Shown: positions 16,492 through 24,915 of the stretch, in pieces
How positions within the stretch are numbered: position 1 is the first letter of the stretch
How the letters are laid out: each line of letters starts with the position of its first letter
Source of the DNA: DASQHL01 sp963843685
GTDB taxonomy: Bacteria; Chloroflexota; Dehalococcoidia; DSTF01; JACRBR01
Reading direction: 5' to 3'
Assembly (NCBI GenBank): GCA_963843685.1
Contig: CAWJLO010000010.1
Coordinates: 124,001-188,000, forward strand
Length of the DNA stretch: 64,000 nucleotides
Position numbers and translations under genes: made by a program
The notes under the pieces: model-generated
The model's database searches: none
Seen by the model: the letters and a program-made list of their open reading frames with translations, nothing else
What the model was told of the DNA's origin: nothing

Positions 16492-18165
16492 ATGCGGAAG
16501 ATCATCATCGCTCAGACCTTCTTGGCGATCGTCCTCGCCACCGCAGGCCTCGCGGCGCAGCGCGATAACGCGAGCGCCGCCGACGGCTGCCTCGTCTACT
16601 CACTGAAGACGCCCGGTTCCGCGCCCGACTTCCTCTTTGGATCGGCGGTGGCGACCGGCGACGTGGACGGCGACGGCAACGCCGACATCATCGTCGGAGC
16701 ACCCGGTCAGAACAACGTGCACGTCTTCTCCGGCACGGATGGCGCTCTCCTCTACTCCCTCTCCATGCCAGACCCGATGACCGGCGCCGGGTTCGGCAGG
16801 GCGCTCACAACCGCGGACATCGACTCCGACGGCAAGGCCGACATCATCGTCTCGGCCCCTTCCGAGACCGTCGGCTCCAACAGCGACCAGGGTCGCGTCT
16901 ACGTCTTCTCCGGCGACGGCGGCGCGCTGCTCTACACGCTCGACACGCCAAACCCGGGGCCGTCGGGCCTCTTCGGCTCCTCCCTCGCCGCTGGTGACGA
17001 GGACGGCGACGGCAAGCCCGACGTCATCGTCGCGGCCCCTTTCGAGACCATCGCCCCCAACAGCAATACGGGTCGGGTCTACGTCTTCTCCGGGGCGGAC
17101 GGTTCGCTGCTCCGCGCGTACAGCTCGCCGTACTCGGACCAGTTTGGCGAATTCGGAATGGCCGTCGCGGCAGCCGACGTGGACGACGATGGTAGGGCCG
17201 ACACCGTCATCGGAGCCTGGCTCGGCGACTTCTTCGGCGAAAGTCCATTCATACAGTCGTACGCCTACATCTTCGCGGGCACTGACGGCTCACTGCTCCG
17301 GACGTTGTCGCGGCCGCAATACGCTCGAGATGCGGAATTTGGCTCGACGCTGGCGGCCGGCGACGTGAACGGCGACGGCAACGCCGATGTCATGGTCGGG
17401 GATCCCCCGGGCATGGTCTACGTGTTTGACGGCGCCGATGGCTCCCTGCTCTACACGCTGCTACAGCCGGATCCGATTCCGACCGAATCTCCGACCTTCG
17501 GCGCCGCGCTGGCTGCCGGAGACGTGAACGGCGACGGCGACGCCGACGTCATCGTTGGGACGCTGCCCGACAACTTCGCTGATCCCGATGTGGGACGGGT
17601 CTACGTATTCTCCGGCGCCGACGGCTCGCTCGTGAACACGCTGGATACGCCAAACCCGACCCTCTGGTCCAGCGCGTTCTTCGGCGCGGCGGTCGCGACG
17701 GGCGACATCAACGGCGACGGCAATGCCGATGTCATCGTCGGCGCCCCCGACCGCTCCTTCTTCGATCAGGGGTGGGCCTACGTGTTCTTACATGAGTCGG
17801 ACGACGACGGCTGTGCCGACGCCAAGGAACTTCTGCTGGTCCCACCCACCGATCCACTCGATCCCTGGGACTTCTTCAGCGTGCCTGTGCCTGCGCTCTT
17901 CGCCGCGCAGTACCCCACCACCGTCTTCCGCGACGGCACAGTTTCGACTGCGGATGCCGAGGCGGTGTTCGCATACTTCAAGAAGGGCGCCAAGACCGGC
18001 ACGACCGAGTACGAGCAGGATCTCAACCTCAACGGCATCAGGGACGGGCTCGAATACGACCGCAGCGTCCTCGGTCCGGGACACAGTGGGCCGCCAGACG
18101 GCGTTGTGAGCGCCACCGACGCGCAGCTGGCGTTCGCGCAGTTCAAGATGGGATACAAATGCTGA
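16492..18165 (+). CDS. Secreted FG-GAP seven-bladed beta-propeller protein with dockerin-like tail (paralogue)
   Basis: 557 residues from ATG 16492, with GAGGTGG 6 bases upstream; earlier in-frame ATGs lack this. A signal peptide (RKIIIAQTFLAIVLATAGLAAQ) is followed by seven FG-GAP repeats with Asp-rich loops such as GDVNGDGNADV and the same C-terminal module: DDDGCADAKELLLVPPTDPLDP, DPWDFFSVPVPALFAAQ, VSTADAEAVFAYFKKGAKTG and DGVVSATDAQLAFAQFKMGYKC. The tail is more conserved between the two paralogues than the blades, suggesting a shared binding or anchoring role. The gap to the upstream gene is 133 bases. Confidence 0.82.
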   Translation: MRKIIIAQTFLAIVLATAGLAAQRDNASAADGCLVYSLKTPGSAPDFLFGSAVATGDVDGDGNADIIVGAPGQNNVHVFSGTDGALLYSLSMPDPMTGAGFGRALTTADIDSDGKADIIVSAPSETVGSNSDQGRVYVFSGDGGALLYTLDTPNPGPSGLFGSSLAAGDEDGDGKPDVIVAAPFETIAPNSNTGRVYVFSGADGSLLRAYSSPYSDQFGEFGMAVAAADVDDDGRADTVIGAWLGDFFGESPFIQSYAYIFAGTDGSLLRTLSRPQYARDAEFGSTLAAGDVNGDGNADVMVGDPPGMVYVFDGADGSLLYTLLQPDPIPTESPTFGAALAAGDVNGDGDADVIVGTLPDNFADPDVGRVYVFSGADGSLVNTLDTPNPTLWSSAFFGAAVATGDINGDGNADVIVGAPDRSFFDQGWAYVFLHESDDDGCADAKELLLVPPTDPLDPWDFFSVPVPALFAAQYPTTVFRDGTVSTADAEAVFAYFKKGAKTGTTEYEQDLNLNGIRDGLEYDRSVLGPGHSGPPDGVVSATDAQLAFAQFKMGYKC

Positions 18166-18238
18166 CCGCACCCCCGCAGCACGCCTCACGGCAATCAAGC
18201 AGAGCAGCGCGAGTGTCGGCGGAACGAGCGCAAGAAGT

Positions 18239-18669
18239 GCCAGCGGGCCTGTAAGCCGAATTCTGTAATCCGCCATTGGCGGACGGTGGCCATCTATCTG
18301 GGCCGGCGGTTGCCCACCGGCTCGAGCGGCTGACCCGGGACTCTCGGACGGGCCGCCCTTATCCGCCGAAGCGGAACGGTCCCCTATGTAGCCTTGCTCC
18401 GGGTGGGGTTTGCCCGGCCGTCGTGTCTCCACGACGCCGGTGCGCTCTTACCGCACCATTTCACCCTTACTGGATCGGCCGGCCCCGCGCCGCGATCGTC
18501 CCCCTGCGTTTCCGAGGGACCGCGGCCCGCCGCCGGCCGATCCAGCGGTATGTCTCTGTGGCACTTTCCGTCGCCTCGCGACGCCCGGCCGTTAGCCGGC
18601 ACCCTGCCCTGTGGAGTTCGGACTTTCCTCCCCCCGCCGAAACGAGGAGCGGCCACCCGGCCCGCTGGC
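18239..18669 (-). ncRNA. rnpB: RNase P RNA
   Basis: Catalytic RNA that trims tRNA 5' ends. Read on the minus strand, the 5' part contains the universal GAGGAAAGTCCGAACTCC core (18634 downward) followed by CACAGGGCAGGGTGCCGGCTAACGG-type bacterial sequence. The 3' part ends with ACAGAATTCGGCTTACAGGCC. The P1 helix is visible as GCCAGCGGGCC near 18669 pairing with GGCCCGCTGGC near 18239, which fixes the ends to within a few bases. It lies 17 bases beyond the rnhC stop on the same strand and could be processed from that transcript. Confidence 0.95.
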
Positions 18670-18686
18670 AGCCGCAGTATACGCGC

Positions 18687-19628
18687 CTACACCACCCGCT
18701 GCGTCGTCTTGAAGTGCACCTTCGCCACCTCGTCCAGCACCCCCGCCCCCCCGGACGACACGAGCGCCCGCGCCGCCGCCTCCACCGCCGCCGACGCGCC
18801 CTTCGGCAGCCGCACGCCCACGCGCCTGCCGATCTGGTCCAGCCGCCGCAAGAACTCCGCCCGCGCCAGGATCGACGCCGCCGCCACGGCCGGGTCGCGC
18901 TCGGCCCGTGGCATCTGCACCAGCCGGAGCTCCCGTCCCTTCTTGAACAGCGCGTCGCGGATCAACGACTCATCGCCGAACTGGTCCGCCACCGCCGCCA
19001 CCGCGCGCGGCTCAAGCGCCGCCACGTTCTCGATCGCCCGCGCGTGCGCCCACGCCAGCACGCGATTCACGTTGCCCATCTTCGTCCACAGCTCGTTGTA
19101 GCGCGGCGGCATGATCGCGATCACCTCGTGCGGAAACGCCGCCTTGATCTCGGCGGCAAGCGACGTGGCACGCGCGTCGGTGAGATTCTTGCTGTCCTGG
19201 ACGCCCAACTCGTCCAGCACGCGCCAGTTGTCGGAGGTCAGCGCGACCGCCGCGACCACGAGCGGGCCGAAGTAATCGCCCTTGCCGCTCTCGTCGCTGC
19301 CGATCCAGCACGCGGCGTCCGCCAGCACCGGCCCGACCGCGCTGCCGGCGCTCTTCCCCGCCTTCACCGCGGACGGCCGGCTCGAAAGCAGCGCGGCGAT
19401 CTCGTCGGCGACGTCGCTCTCCGGCTGATCGAACACCAGCTTGCAGCCGCCGCCCTTCGACGGATAGACGTTGACACCCGCAACGCCGGACGCCATCCGC
19501 AGCCGCACGCGCGTGCCGTTCTGCAGCGGCGCCCGCTCAATCGTGGCGCCTTGCTGCACGGCGTAGCGGTCCAGCGCCGCGAGCGCCGCGTCAGCACCGG
19601 CGTCCACGGTGACGCTCTTGGCCGCCAA
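18687..19628 (-). CDS. rnhC: Ribonuclease HIII
   Basis: Degrades the RNA strand of RNA-DNA hybrids. 313 residues, typical of RNase HIII, with the extra N-terminal substrate-binding domain (1-100) containing VNVYPSKGGG. The catalytic domain begins at WIGSDESGKGDYFGPLVV (Asp112, Glu113) and includes DSKNLTDA, RDPAVAAASILAR and the C-terminal VAKVHFKTT. The GSDESGKGDYFGP form separates HIII from HII. It starts one base after the recombinase-like gene's stop, so they are translationally linked. rnpB lies just downstream. Confidence 0.95.
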   Translation of the reverse strand: MAAKSVTVDAGADAALAALDRYAVQQGATIERAPLQNGTRVRLRMASGVAGVNVYPSKGGGCKLVFDQPESDVADEIAALLSSRPSAVKAGKSAGSAVGPVLADAACWIGSDESGKGDYFGPLVVAAVALTSDNWRVLDELGVQDSKNLTDARATSLAAEIKAAFPHEVIAIMPPRYNELWTKMGNVNRVLAWAHARAIENVAALEPRAVAAVADQFGDESLIRDALFKKGRELRLVQMPRAERDPAVAAASILARAEFLRRLDQIGRRVGVRLPKGASAAVEAAARALVSSGGAGVLDEVAKVHFKTTQRVV

Positions 19629-19629
19629 G

Positions 19630-21036
19630 TCAGGCCCGGAGGGAGATCTTGATAACGTCGTCGCTCACGGTGATGCGGCTGATCGCGTCGCGCAGCCCGC
19701 TGTAGCGCTCACTGAACGGCAGATCCTGCCAGTCGTCGAGCAGCCGCGCGACGTCCCGCTCTCGCACCCGCTTACGCTCCGTCGCGTCCACGTGCTCGCT
19801 GATGCGACGGTCCACAGCCTCCAGCGAGTCCTCCACCGCCAGCCGGTCGCCCGCGGCGGCGACGCTGAGCTTGCGCATCTTCTCCGTGCTCAACCGGCCC
19901 TTGGCCGCGGAGTCCACGTAGCCTTCCAGCCGCCGGTCGATGGAACGCAGACGCGATCGCAGCCGCTCGCGCTCCTGCTCCTGCTCCGCCAGCACGGCCC
20001 CTTCGTCACCCGCCTGCGGGAACGTGGTGCCCGCGGCAAACGTGTCCGACAGGACCTCCCGCACCTGCGTCTCCAGGTCGTCAGCGCGCCGCGTGTGGTA
20101 GCCGCACACGCTCTGGTTCGTCCGAGACTCGCACTGGTAGTACCGGTAAGAGTTGGAGACCTGCTCGCCGCTCCGGCGCTTCCACGCCTGCTTCCGGCTC
20201 ACGCCGATCAGTTTGTTGCCGCACTGTCCGCAGTGCGCGAGGCCCGAGAGGAGAAACTGCGACGACACCCGCGGCGACTGGCTCGTGCGCCGGGCGCTCA
20301 GCCGGTCCTGCACCAGCCGGAAGTCTTCAGACGAAACGAGCGGCGTGTGACTCCCCGGCACCTTCACGCCGAAACGCGAGTACGTGCCGAGGTACACCCG
20401 GTTGCGCAGGATGTCGCGGATGCTGACCATGCTCCAGTTGCCGCCGCGCCGCGTCTTCAGCCCCTCCTCGTTCAGCCGGCGCGCGATCAGCCGGATGCCC
20501 ATGTTCTCGTTGAGGTAGAGGCGGAAGATGTAGCGGACGACGACCGCCTCCTCCGGGATCAACTCCAGGCGCCGCCGGTTCCCCACCTTATATCCGTACG
20601 GCGGCCTGCCCAGCACCTCTCCCTTGACCGCCTTGCGGCGCATCGCCGCGCGCACGCGGTCGCTGAGGTTGCTCCCCGCCTCCTGCGCGTTCCACGCCGT
20701 CATCAGCTCCGACGTTGCGTCGGCCGCCCCCTGCATCGCCGCCACCTGCGCGCCCAGGCCTTCGAGCTGGAAGTAGCGGAGCGCCGCATCCCGCACGTCG
20801 TTGCCCAGCGATTCGATGCGCGGCACCACGACCACCACGAACCCCTTGTCGCGCTCGCGCAGGTACGAGAGAAGTTGGCGGAATCCAGGCGCGTGGCCGT
20901 TGCTGCTGGGGCTATCCACGAAGGTGCCGGCGACCTCGTAGCCCTCGCGCTCGCAGAACTCCAGGAACGCCTTGTTCTGCTGCGCGAGCGTCTCCTCGCG
21001 CGCGGTGGACTCACGGAAGTAACCGATAGCCCTCAT
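19630..21036 (-). CDS. Large serine recombinase homologue, catalytic residues partly replaced
   Basis: 468 residues with the architecture of a large serine recombinase: resolvase domain (1-125), recombinase DNA-binding domain (about 135-250, RPPYGYKVGNRRRLELIPEE), zinc ribbon (Cys269, 272, 302, 311) and a C-terminal coiled coil (about 340-430). The nucleophile Ser10 and neighbouring Arg8 are present (YFREST). However, the conserved D-R-L-x-R stretch reads PRIES (72-76), so one catalytic Arg is Ser, and the S-G-x-R-P loop reads SSNGHAPGF. It sits in a housekeeping operon between a zinc-ribbon gene and rnhC, with no att site, integrated element or cargo seen. It may be a domesticated, perhaps structural, DNA-binding protein. 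Confidence 0.85.
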   Translation of the reverse strand: MRAIGYFRESTAREETLAQQNKAFLEFCEREGYEVAGTFVDSPSSNGHAPGFRQLLSYLRERDKGFVVVVVPRIESLGNDVRDAALRYFQLEGLGAQVAAMQGAADATSELMTAWNAQEAGSNLSDRVRAAMRRKAVKGEVLGRPPYGYKVGNRRRLELIPEEAVVVRYIFRLYLNENMGIRLIARRLNEEGLKTRRGGNWSMVSIRDILRNRVYLGTYSRFGVKVPGSHTPLVSSEDFRLVQDRLSARRTSQSPRVSSQFLLSGLAHCGQCGNKLIGVSRKQAWKRRSGEQVSNSYRYYQCESRTNQSVCGYHTRRADDLETQVREVLSDTFAAGTTFPQAGDEGAVLAEQEQERERLRSRLRSIDRRLEGYVDSAAKGRLSTEKMRKLSVAAAGDRLAVEDSLEAVDRRISEHVDATERKRVRERDVARLLDDWQDLPFSERYSGLRDAISRITVSDDVIKISLRA

Positions 21037-21048
21037 ATCATTATGTCG

Positions 21049-21768
21049 TCATGCGACGAGGATGCGCTCGCAGTTGGGGCACTGCACGAGCGTATTGCCT
21101 CCCCGCGCGCGGTTGACGATCGCCGTCGGAAGCGAGATGCGGCAGCCCAGGCAGAGGTTGCGGTCGAGCTTTGCCACGCCGCGGCCCTGGTGCGCCTTCC
21201 GCAGCCGGTCGTACGTCAGCAGGAGCGCCTTGTCGACGCCGGCCGCCATCTCGTCCCGCTCAAGCTCGTATGCCGCGATCTCTTCGCGGAGCTGCCCGCC
21301 GCGCGCCGTCAGCTCGGCCTGTTCTTCACGCCACGCCGCCTCCATCACGGCCAGCTCGGCCTCCGCCGCGCGCGATTCCGCCTCCGCCGCCTCGACCGCG
21401 GAGAGGGCCTCCAGGTCGCGGTCTTCCACCGTCGACAGGTGCCGCTTGAGCTGGTCGATGTCGGCCTGGAGATCCTTCAACTCTTTGGGATTCTTGATCG
21501 CGCCGCTGTAGAGCTTCGCCTCCTGCGGCGCGATCTTCGCCTTCAGATCGTCAGCCTCGATCTCGACGTCTTTCTGTGCGGTCTGCGCACCTCGCAACTC
21601 TTCGCGCAGCTCTTCCGCGCGCGCGCGTACCGCGATCAACTCTTCCGTCTCACCCAGCCGCGACTCGGCATCATCCAGCGACCCACGGCGCGCGTCGAGC
21701 GCGGAGTCGATCTCCTGGAGCTTCCACAGATCGGAGAACTGCGTCATGGAAACGATCGCCACCGTCAT
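21049..21768 (-). CDS. Coiled-coil protein with C4-type zinc ribbon
   Basis: About 239 residues. Residues 10-180 are a long antiparallel coiled coil (charged Glu/Ala/Arg heptads, with the AKLYSGAIKNPKELKDLQADI block typical of this family). The C terminus is a zinc ribbon with NLCLGCRISLP and QCPNCERIL. Members of this family are widespread beside RNA and DNA metabolism genes; the role is not established. The frame extends to a GTG at 21780 and offers ATGs at 21768 and 21747. I chose 21768 for a purine-rich GGAAGGG just upstream. It is first in the unit leading to the recombinase-like gene, rnhC and rnpB. Confidence 0.8.
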   Translation of the reverse strand: MTVAIVSMTQFSDLWKLQEIDSALDARRGSLDDAESRLGETEELIAVRARAEELREELRGAQTAQKDVEIEADDLKAKIAPQEAKLYSGAIKNPKELKDLQADIDQLKRHLSTVEDRDLEALSAVEAAEAESRAAEAELAVMEAAWREEQAELTARGGQLREEIAAYELERDEMAAGVDKALLLTYDRLRKAHQGRGVAKLDRNLCLGCRISLPTAIVNRARGGNTLVQCPNCERILVA

Positions 21769-21966
21769 TGGCCCTTCCACAGCGGCGTCCGTCGCGGTGC
21801 GGCGGGCGCCGCACCTCCGCGCGCGGGGAGGTGGTTTGTCTCTTCGCCTCGGTCAGGACGTCGAGCGATTATAGGCTCATGGCCGCCGTCTCGTACAAGC
21901 GCCAATCCGATTGACGCCCCCGCGGCCCGCTCGTTACGCTGGATCTGCCCCCGAGGTGGGTCTCCC

Positions 21967-22479
21967 ATGCAGTTCAACGCCTCCTCCCTCCTCCAGGAAA
22001 CGACCGGCGCGATCCGCGAGTACGATATCGACGACGACGTACGGATCGATGGCGAGCCGCATCATTTCACGGGACACGTGCGCTTCGACCGCACGCCGAA
22101 AGGCATCCTCGTCCGCGCGCGCATGTCCGGCACTTCCTCGGACGTCTGCAGCCGCTGCCTCAAGCCGTCGATCTTCGACGTGCGCGTCGATTTCGACGAG
22201 ATGTACTACCCGTCGATCGACGTGCACACCGGCGCGCACGTAGACCTCGAAGAAGGCATCGAGGACGTCTACCGGATCGACGAGCGCCACATGATCGATC
22301 TCTCGGAGCCGGTGCGGCAGTACTGGTCGATGGCACTCCCCATGGCGCCGCTCTGCGACGAAAACTGCGCCGGCTTGTGTCCCGAGTGCGGCGAAGAGCT
22401 GCGTGACGACGCGCACGCCTGCACCCGCCAGCAGGTCGACGCGCGCTGGTCCCGGCTCGGGGAGCTCAAGCTGGGCTGA
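21967..22479 (+). CDS. yceD: YceD family protein (DUF177)
   Basis: A 170-residue DUF177 protein, the usual partner upstream of rpmF; it is implicated in ribosome or rRNA metabolism but its biochemistry is unresolved. Visible features are the CSRCLKP motif (Cys pair), an EDVYRIDERHMIDLSEPVRQ segment and the C-terminal zinc-binding-type CDENCAGLCPECGEEL. The start is ATG 21967 after a GAGGTGGG ribosome site. It heads the rpmF-fab-nusB-acpP cluster. Confidence 0.9.
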   Translation: MQFNASSLLQETTGAIREYDIDDDVRIDGEPHHFTGHVRFDRTPKGILVRARMSGTSSDVCSRCLKPSIFDVRVDFDEMYYPSIDVHTGAHVDLEEGIEDVYRIDERHMIDLSEPVRQYWSMALPMAPLCDENCAGLCPECGEELRDDAHACTRQQVDARWSRLGELKLG

Positions 22480-22550
22480 GCGCCGCCGTTCGTGTTTCGC
22501 CGGGCCGTCTGTTAGACTGGCGCGCGAAATCTGAGAGGAGCCCAACGCCG

Positions 22551-22748
22551 TTGCCACCACTGCCAAAGCGCAAGTATCCGAAGGCCCGCCAGGGCAAGCG
22601 CCGCAGCCACCTGGCTCTCAAGCCGGCCAGCCTCGCCCGCTGCCCGCAATGTCACAGTGCGCGCCTCCCCCACACCGCCTGCCCGAGCTGCGGCTTCTAC
22701 AAGGGCGTCGCCGCCGTCGAAGTGAAGGGCCCGAAGGCCTCCGAGTAG
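22551..22748 (+). CDS. rpmF: 50S ribosomal protein L32
   Basis: A 65-residue L32 with the family N terminus PLPKRKYPKARQGKRRSHLAL and four cysteines in CPQCHS and CPSCGFY (31, 34, 44, 47), so the zinc-containing form. The best start is TTG at 22551, with GAGAGGAG about 11 bases upstream. An unusual start codon in a ribosomal protein gene is notable, but the length and N terminus fit. yceD lies 71 bases upstream and fabD 30 bases downstream. Confidence 0.95.
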   Translation: MPPLPKRKYPKARQGKRRSHLALKPASLARCPQCHSARLPHTACPSCGFYKGVAAVEVKGPKASE

Positions 22749-22778
22749 TGACCCCCATCCCGACTCCCGCAATGTTCC

Positions 22779-23711
22779 ATGCCGGGCGTGCTCGTGGCTG
22801 ACGCGTCTGTAGCATGGGTGTTTCCGGGCCAGGGCTCGCAGGAGTCCGGCATGGGCCGCGACCTCTACGACGCCTGGCCCGTGGCCCGTGACCTCTTCGA
22901 CCGCGCCGATTCGGTGCTCGGCCGCCCCATCAGCGCGCTCTGCTTCGAGGGGTCCGACGCCGAGCTGGGCAAGACGTTCAACTCGCAGCCCGCGATCTAC
23001 GTGACGAGCCTCGCCTGCCTCGCCGTCGCCCGCGAGGCAGGCGCACTGACAGAGAGTCCGGCGTTCGTCGCCGGCCACAGCCTGGGCGAGTACACGGCGC
23101 TGACCGCCGCCGGCGCGCTGAACTTCGACGACGGCCTGCGCCTCGTCGAAGTGCGCGGCCGTCTCACGCAGGAGGCCGCCGACGCCAACCCGGGCGGCAT
23201 GGCAGCCGTGCTCGGCCTCGACGAGAGCGCGATGGCGGCCATCTGCGCGGAGACCGGCGCCGAACTGTGCAACATCAACTCTCCCGCGCAGCTCGTCATC
23301 GGCGGCACGAAGGACGCCGTTACGAAGGCCTGCGCCCTCGCTTCCGAGCGCGGCGCCCGGCGCGCGATCCCGCTCGACGTCGGCGGCGCGTTTCACACCT
23401 CGCTCATGCAGTCCGCCGTCATCGGCATGACGAAGGCGATGGACGGCACGGAGATCGCCGCTCCGTCGATACCCGTCGTCGCGAACGACAGCGGCCGTCC
23501 GATGAGCGATCCGGCGGCCATCCGCAACGAGCTGCTCTTCCAGCTGACGCACCCCGTCCGCTGGGTGCAGTGCGTCGAGTACATGGCCTCGCAGGGCGCG
23601 AAGACGTTCGTCGAAATCGGACCCGGCCGCGTGCTCAGCGGCCTCATCAAGCGCATCGCATCCGGCGTCGAAACACGCAACGTCAACGGCGTGGCGTCGC
23701 TCACCTCATGA
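22779..23711 (+). CDS. fabD: Malonyl-CoA:ACP transacylase
   Basis: Loads malonyl groups onto acyl carrier protein for fatty-acid elongation. 310 residues with FPGQGSQ (oxyanion Gln), GHSLGEY (nucleophile Ser101), Arg in VRGRLTQEA, GGAFHTSLM (catalytic His206) and the C-terminal FVEIGPGRVLSGLIKRI. ATG 22779 gives about nine extra residues before the conserved AWVFPGQ strand; a start slightly downstream is possible. Its TGA overlaps the ATG of fabG (ATGA). Confidence 0.95.
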   Translation: MPGVLVADASVAWVFPGQGSQESGMGRDLYDAWPVARDLFDRADSVLGRPISALCFEGSDAELGKTFNSQPAIYVTSLACLAVAREAGALTESPAFVAGHSLGEYTALTAAGALNFDDGLRLVEVRGRLTQEAADANPGGMAAVLGLDESAMAAICAETGAELCNINSPAQLVIGGTKDAVTKACALASERGARRAIPLDVGGAFHTSLMQSAVIGMTKAMDGTEIAAPSIPVVANDSGRPMSDPAAIRNELLFQLTHPVRWVQCVEYMASQGAKTFVEIGPGRVLSGLIKRIASGVETRNVNGVASLTS

Positions 23712-24457
23712 ATCGCCTGTTTGACCTCACCGGCAAGTGCGCGCTCGTCACCGGCGGCTCCCGCGGCATCGGCCGCGCCATCGCGATGGCGCTCGCCGCT
23801 CACGGCGCCCGCGTCGCCGTCAACTACGCCTCGAACGCCGCCGCCGCGGACGAGGCCGTCAAGCTCATCGGCGAGGGCGCCGTCGCGCTCCCCGGCGACG
23901 TCTCCGATCCGGCCGCCGCGGCCGCGCTCGTCGAAGGCACGATCGGCGCCTTCGGTCGGCTTGATATCCTTGTCAACAACGCCGGCGTCACCGCCGACGA
24001 TCTCATCCTCCGCATGTCGGAGGAAGAGTGGGACAGGGTGATCGATACGAACCTCAAGGGCACCTTCCACGTGACGAAAGCCGCCGTCCGTCCGATGGTG
24101 CGCCAGCGCTACGGCCGCATCATCTCCGTCAGCAGCGTCGCCGGCATGGTCGGCAACGCCGGCCAGGCCAACTACGCCGCCGCCAAGGCCGGCATCATCG
24201 GCTTCACGAAATCGATCGCCAAGGAGATCGCCTCCCGCAACATCACCGCCAACGTCATCGCGCCGGGATTCATCGACACCGAGATGACGTCCGGCCTTAC
24301 GCAACAGCAACGTGACGAAATCATGCACATGGTCGCGCTCGGCCGCACCGGCAAGCCCGAGGACGTCGCGCCCGCCGCCGTCTTCCTCGCCTCCGACGAG
24401 GCGGCGTACGTCACCGGCCACGTGCTGACCGTCGACGGCGGACTGGTGATGTACTGA
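23708..24457 (+). CDS. fabG: 3-oxoacyl-ACP reductase
   Basis: NADPH-dependent short-chain dehydrogenase that reduces beta-ketoacyl-ACP. 249 residues with TGGSRGIG (15-22), NNAG (90-93), Asn115, Ser143, Tyr156 and Lys160 in the NYAAAK motif, and the terminal VTGHVLTVDGGLVMY that is typical of FabG. It overlaps fabD by 4 bases and shares its last base with the nusB start, so the three are tightly coupled. Confidence 0.95.
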   Translation: MNRLFDLTGKCALVTGGSRGIGRAIAMALAAHGARVAVNYASNAAAADEAVKLIGEGAVALPGDVSDPAAAAALVEGTIGAFGRLDILVNNAGVTADDLILRMSEEEWDRVIDTNLKGTFHVTKAAVRPMVRQRYGRIISVSSVAGMVGNAGQANYAAAKAGIIGFTKSIAKEIASRNITANVIAPGFIDTEMTSGLTQQQRDEIMHMVALGRTGKPEDVAPAAVFLASDEAAYVTGHVLTVDGGLVMY

Positions 24458-24870
24458 TGGCCGCCAACCCCCGCCGCAAAGCCCGCGTCGCCGCCCTCCA
24501 GGCGCTGTACGAGGGCGACGTCTCCGGTCACGACACGCTCACGTCCGTCGTACGCCTCTGCGCCGAGGCCAACCTGTCCGAGGCACAGAGCAGCTTCGCC
24601 CTGGAGCTCGTCGAAGGCGTGTTGGAGCAGCGCGAAGAGATCGACGACATCATCCGCCGCGCCGCGCCGCAGTGGCCTGTCGACCAGCTCAGCGCCGTCG
24701 ACCGTAACGTCCTTCGTCTTGCCATCCGGGAGATCCTGATGAATAATGGGGCGCCCATCCGGGCGGCCATAAACGAAGCCGTAGAACTCGCCAAGAGTTT
24801 CGGCAGCGACAACTCGGCGAAGTTCGTTAACGGGGTTCTGGGCTCGGTCAGCCTGTCACTCGCACGGTAA
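24457..24870 (+). CDS. nusB: Transcription antitermination factor NusB
   Basis: RNA-binding partner of NusE/S10 in rRNA antitermination. 137 residues, all-helical, with ANPRRKARVAALQALYEGDV at the N terminus and the conserved SAVDRNVLRLAIREI, PIRAAINEAVELAKSFGSDNSAKFVNGVLG C-terminal half. The ATG overlaps the fabG stop. Insertion of nusB between fabG and acpP is an unusual order. Confidence 0.95.
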   Translation: MAANPRRKARVAALQALYEGDVSGHDTLTSVVRLCAEANLSEAQSSFALELVEGVLEQREEIDDIIRRAAPQWPVDQLSAVDRNVLRLAIREILMNNGAPIRAAINEAVELAKSFGSDNSAKFVNGVLGSVSLSLAR

Positions 24871-24915
24871 ACGCGATCAACCCGGCGGCGCGGCCGCACA
24901 GAGGAGTACGTTCCA

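Noticed and set aside
19630..21036. Integrated phage or transposon carrying the serine recombinase
   Set aside because: No att-like repeats, phage genes or composition change around it; neighbours are housekeeping genes with near-zero spacing.
19609..21966. Plus-strand open frame running into yceD
   Set aside because: The part before 21967 is antisense to the recombinase-like and zinc-ribbon genes. Only the segment from ATG 21967 is a real gene.
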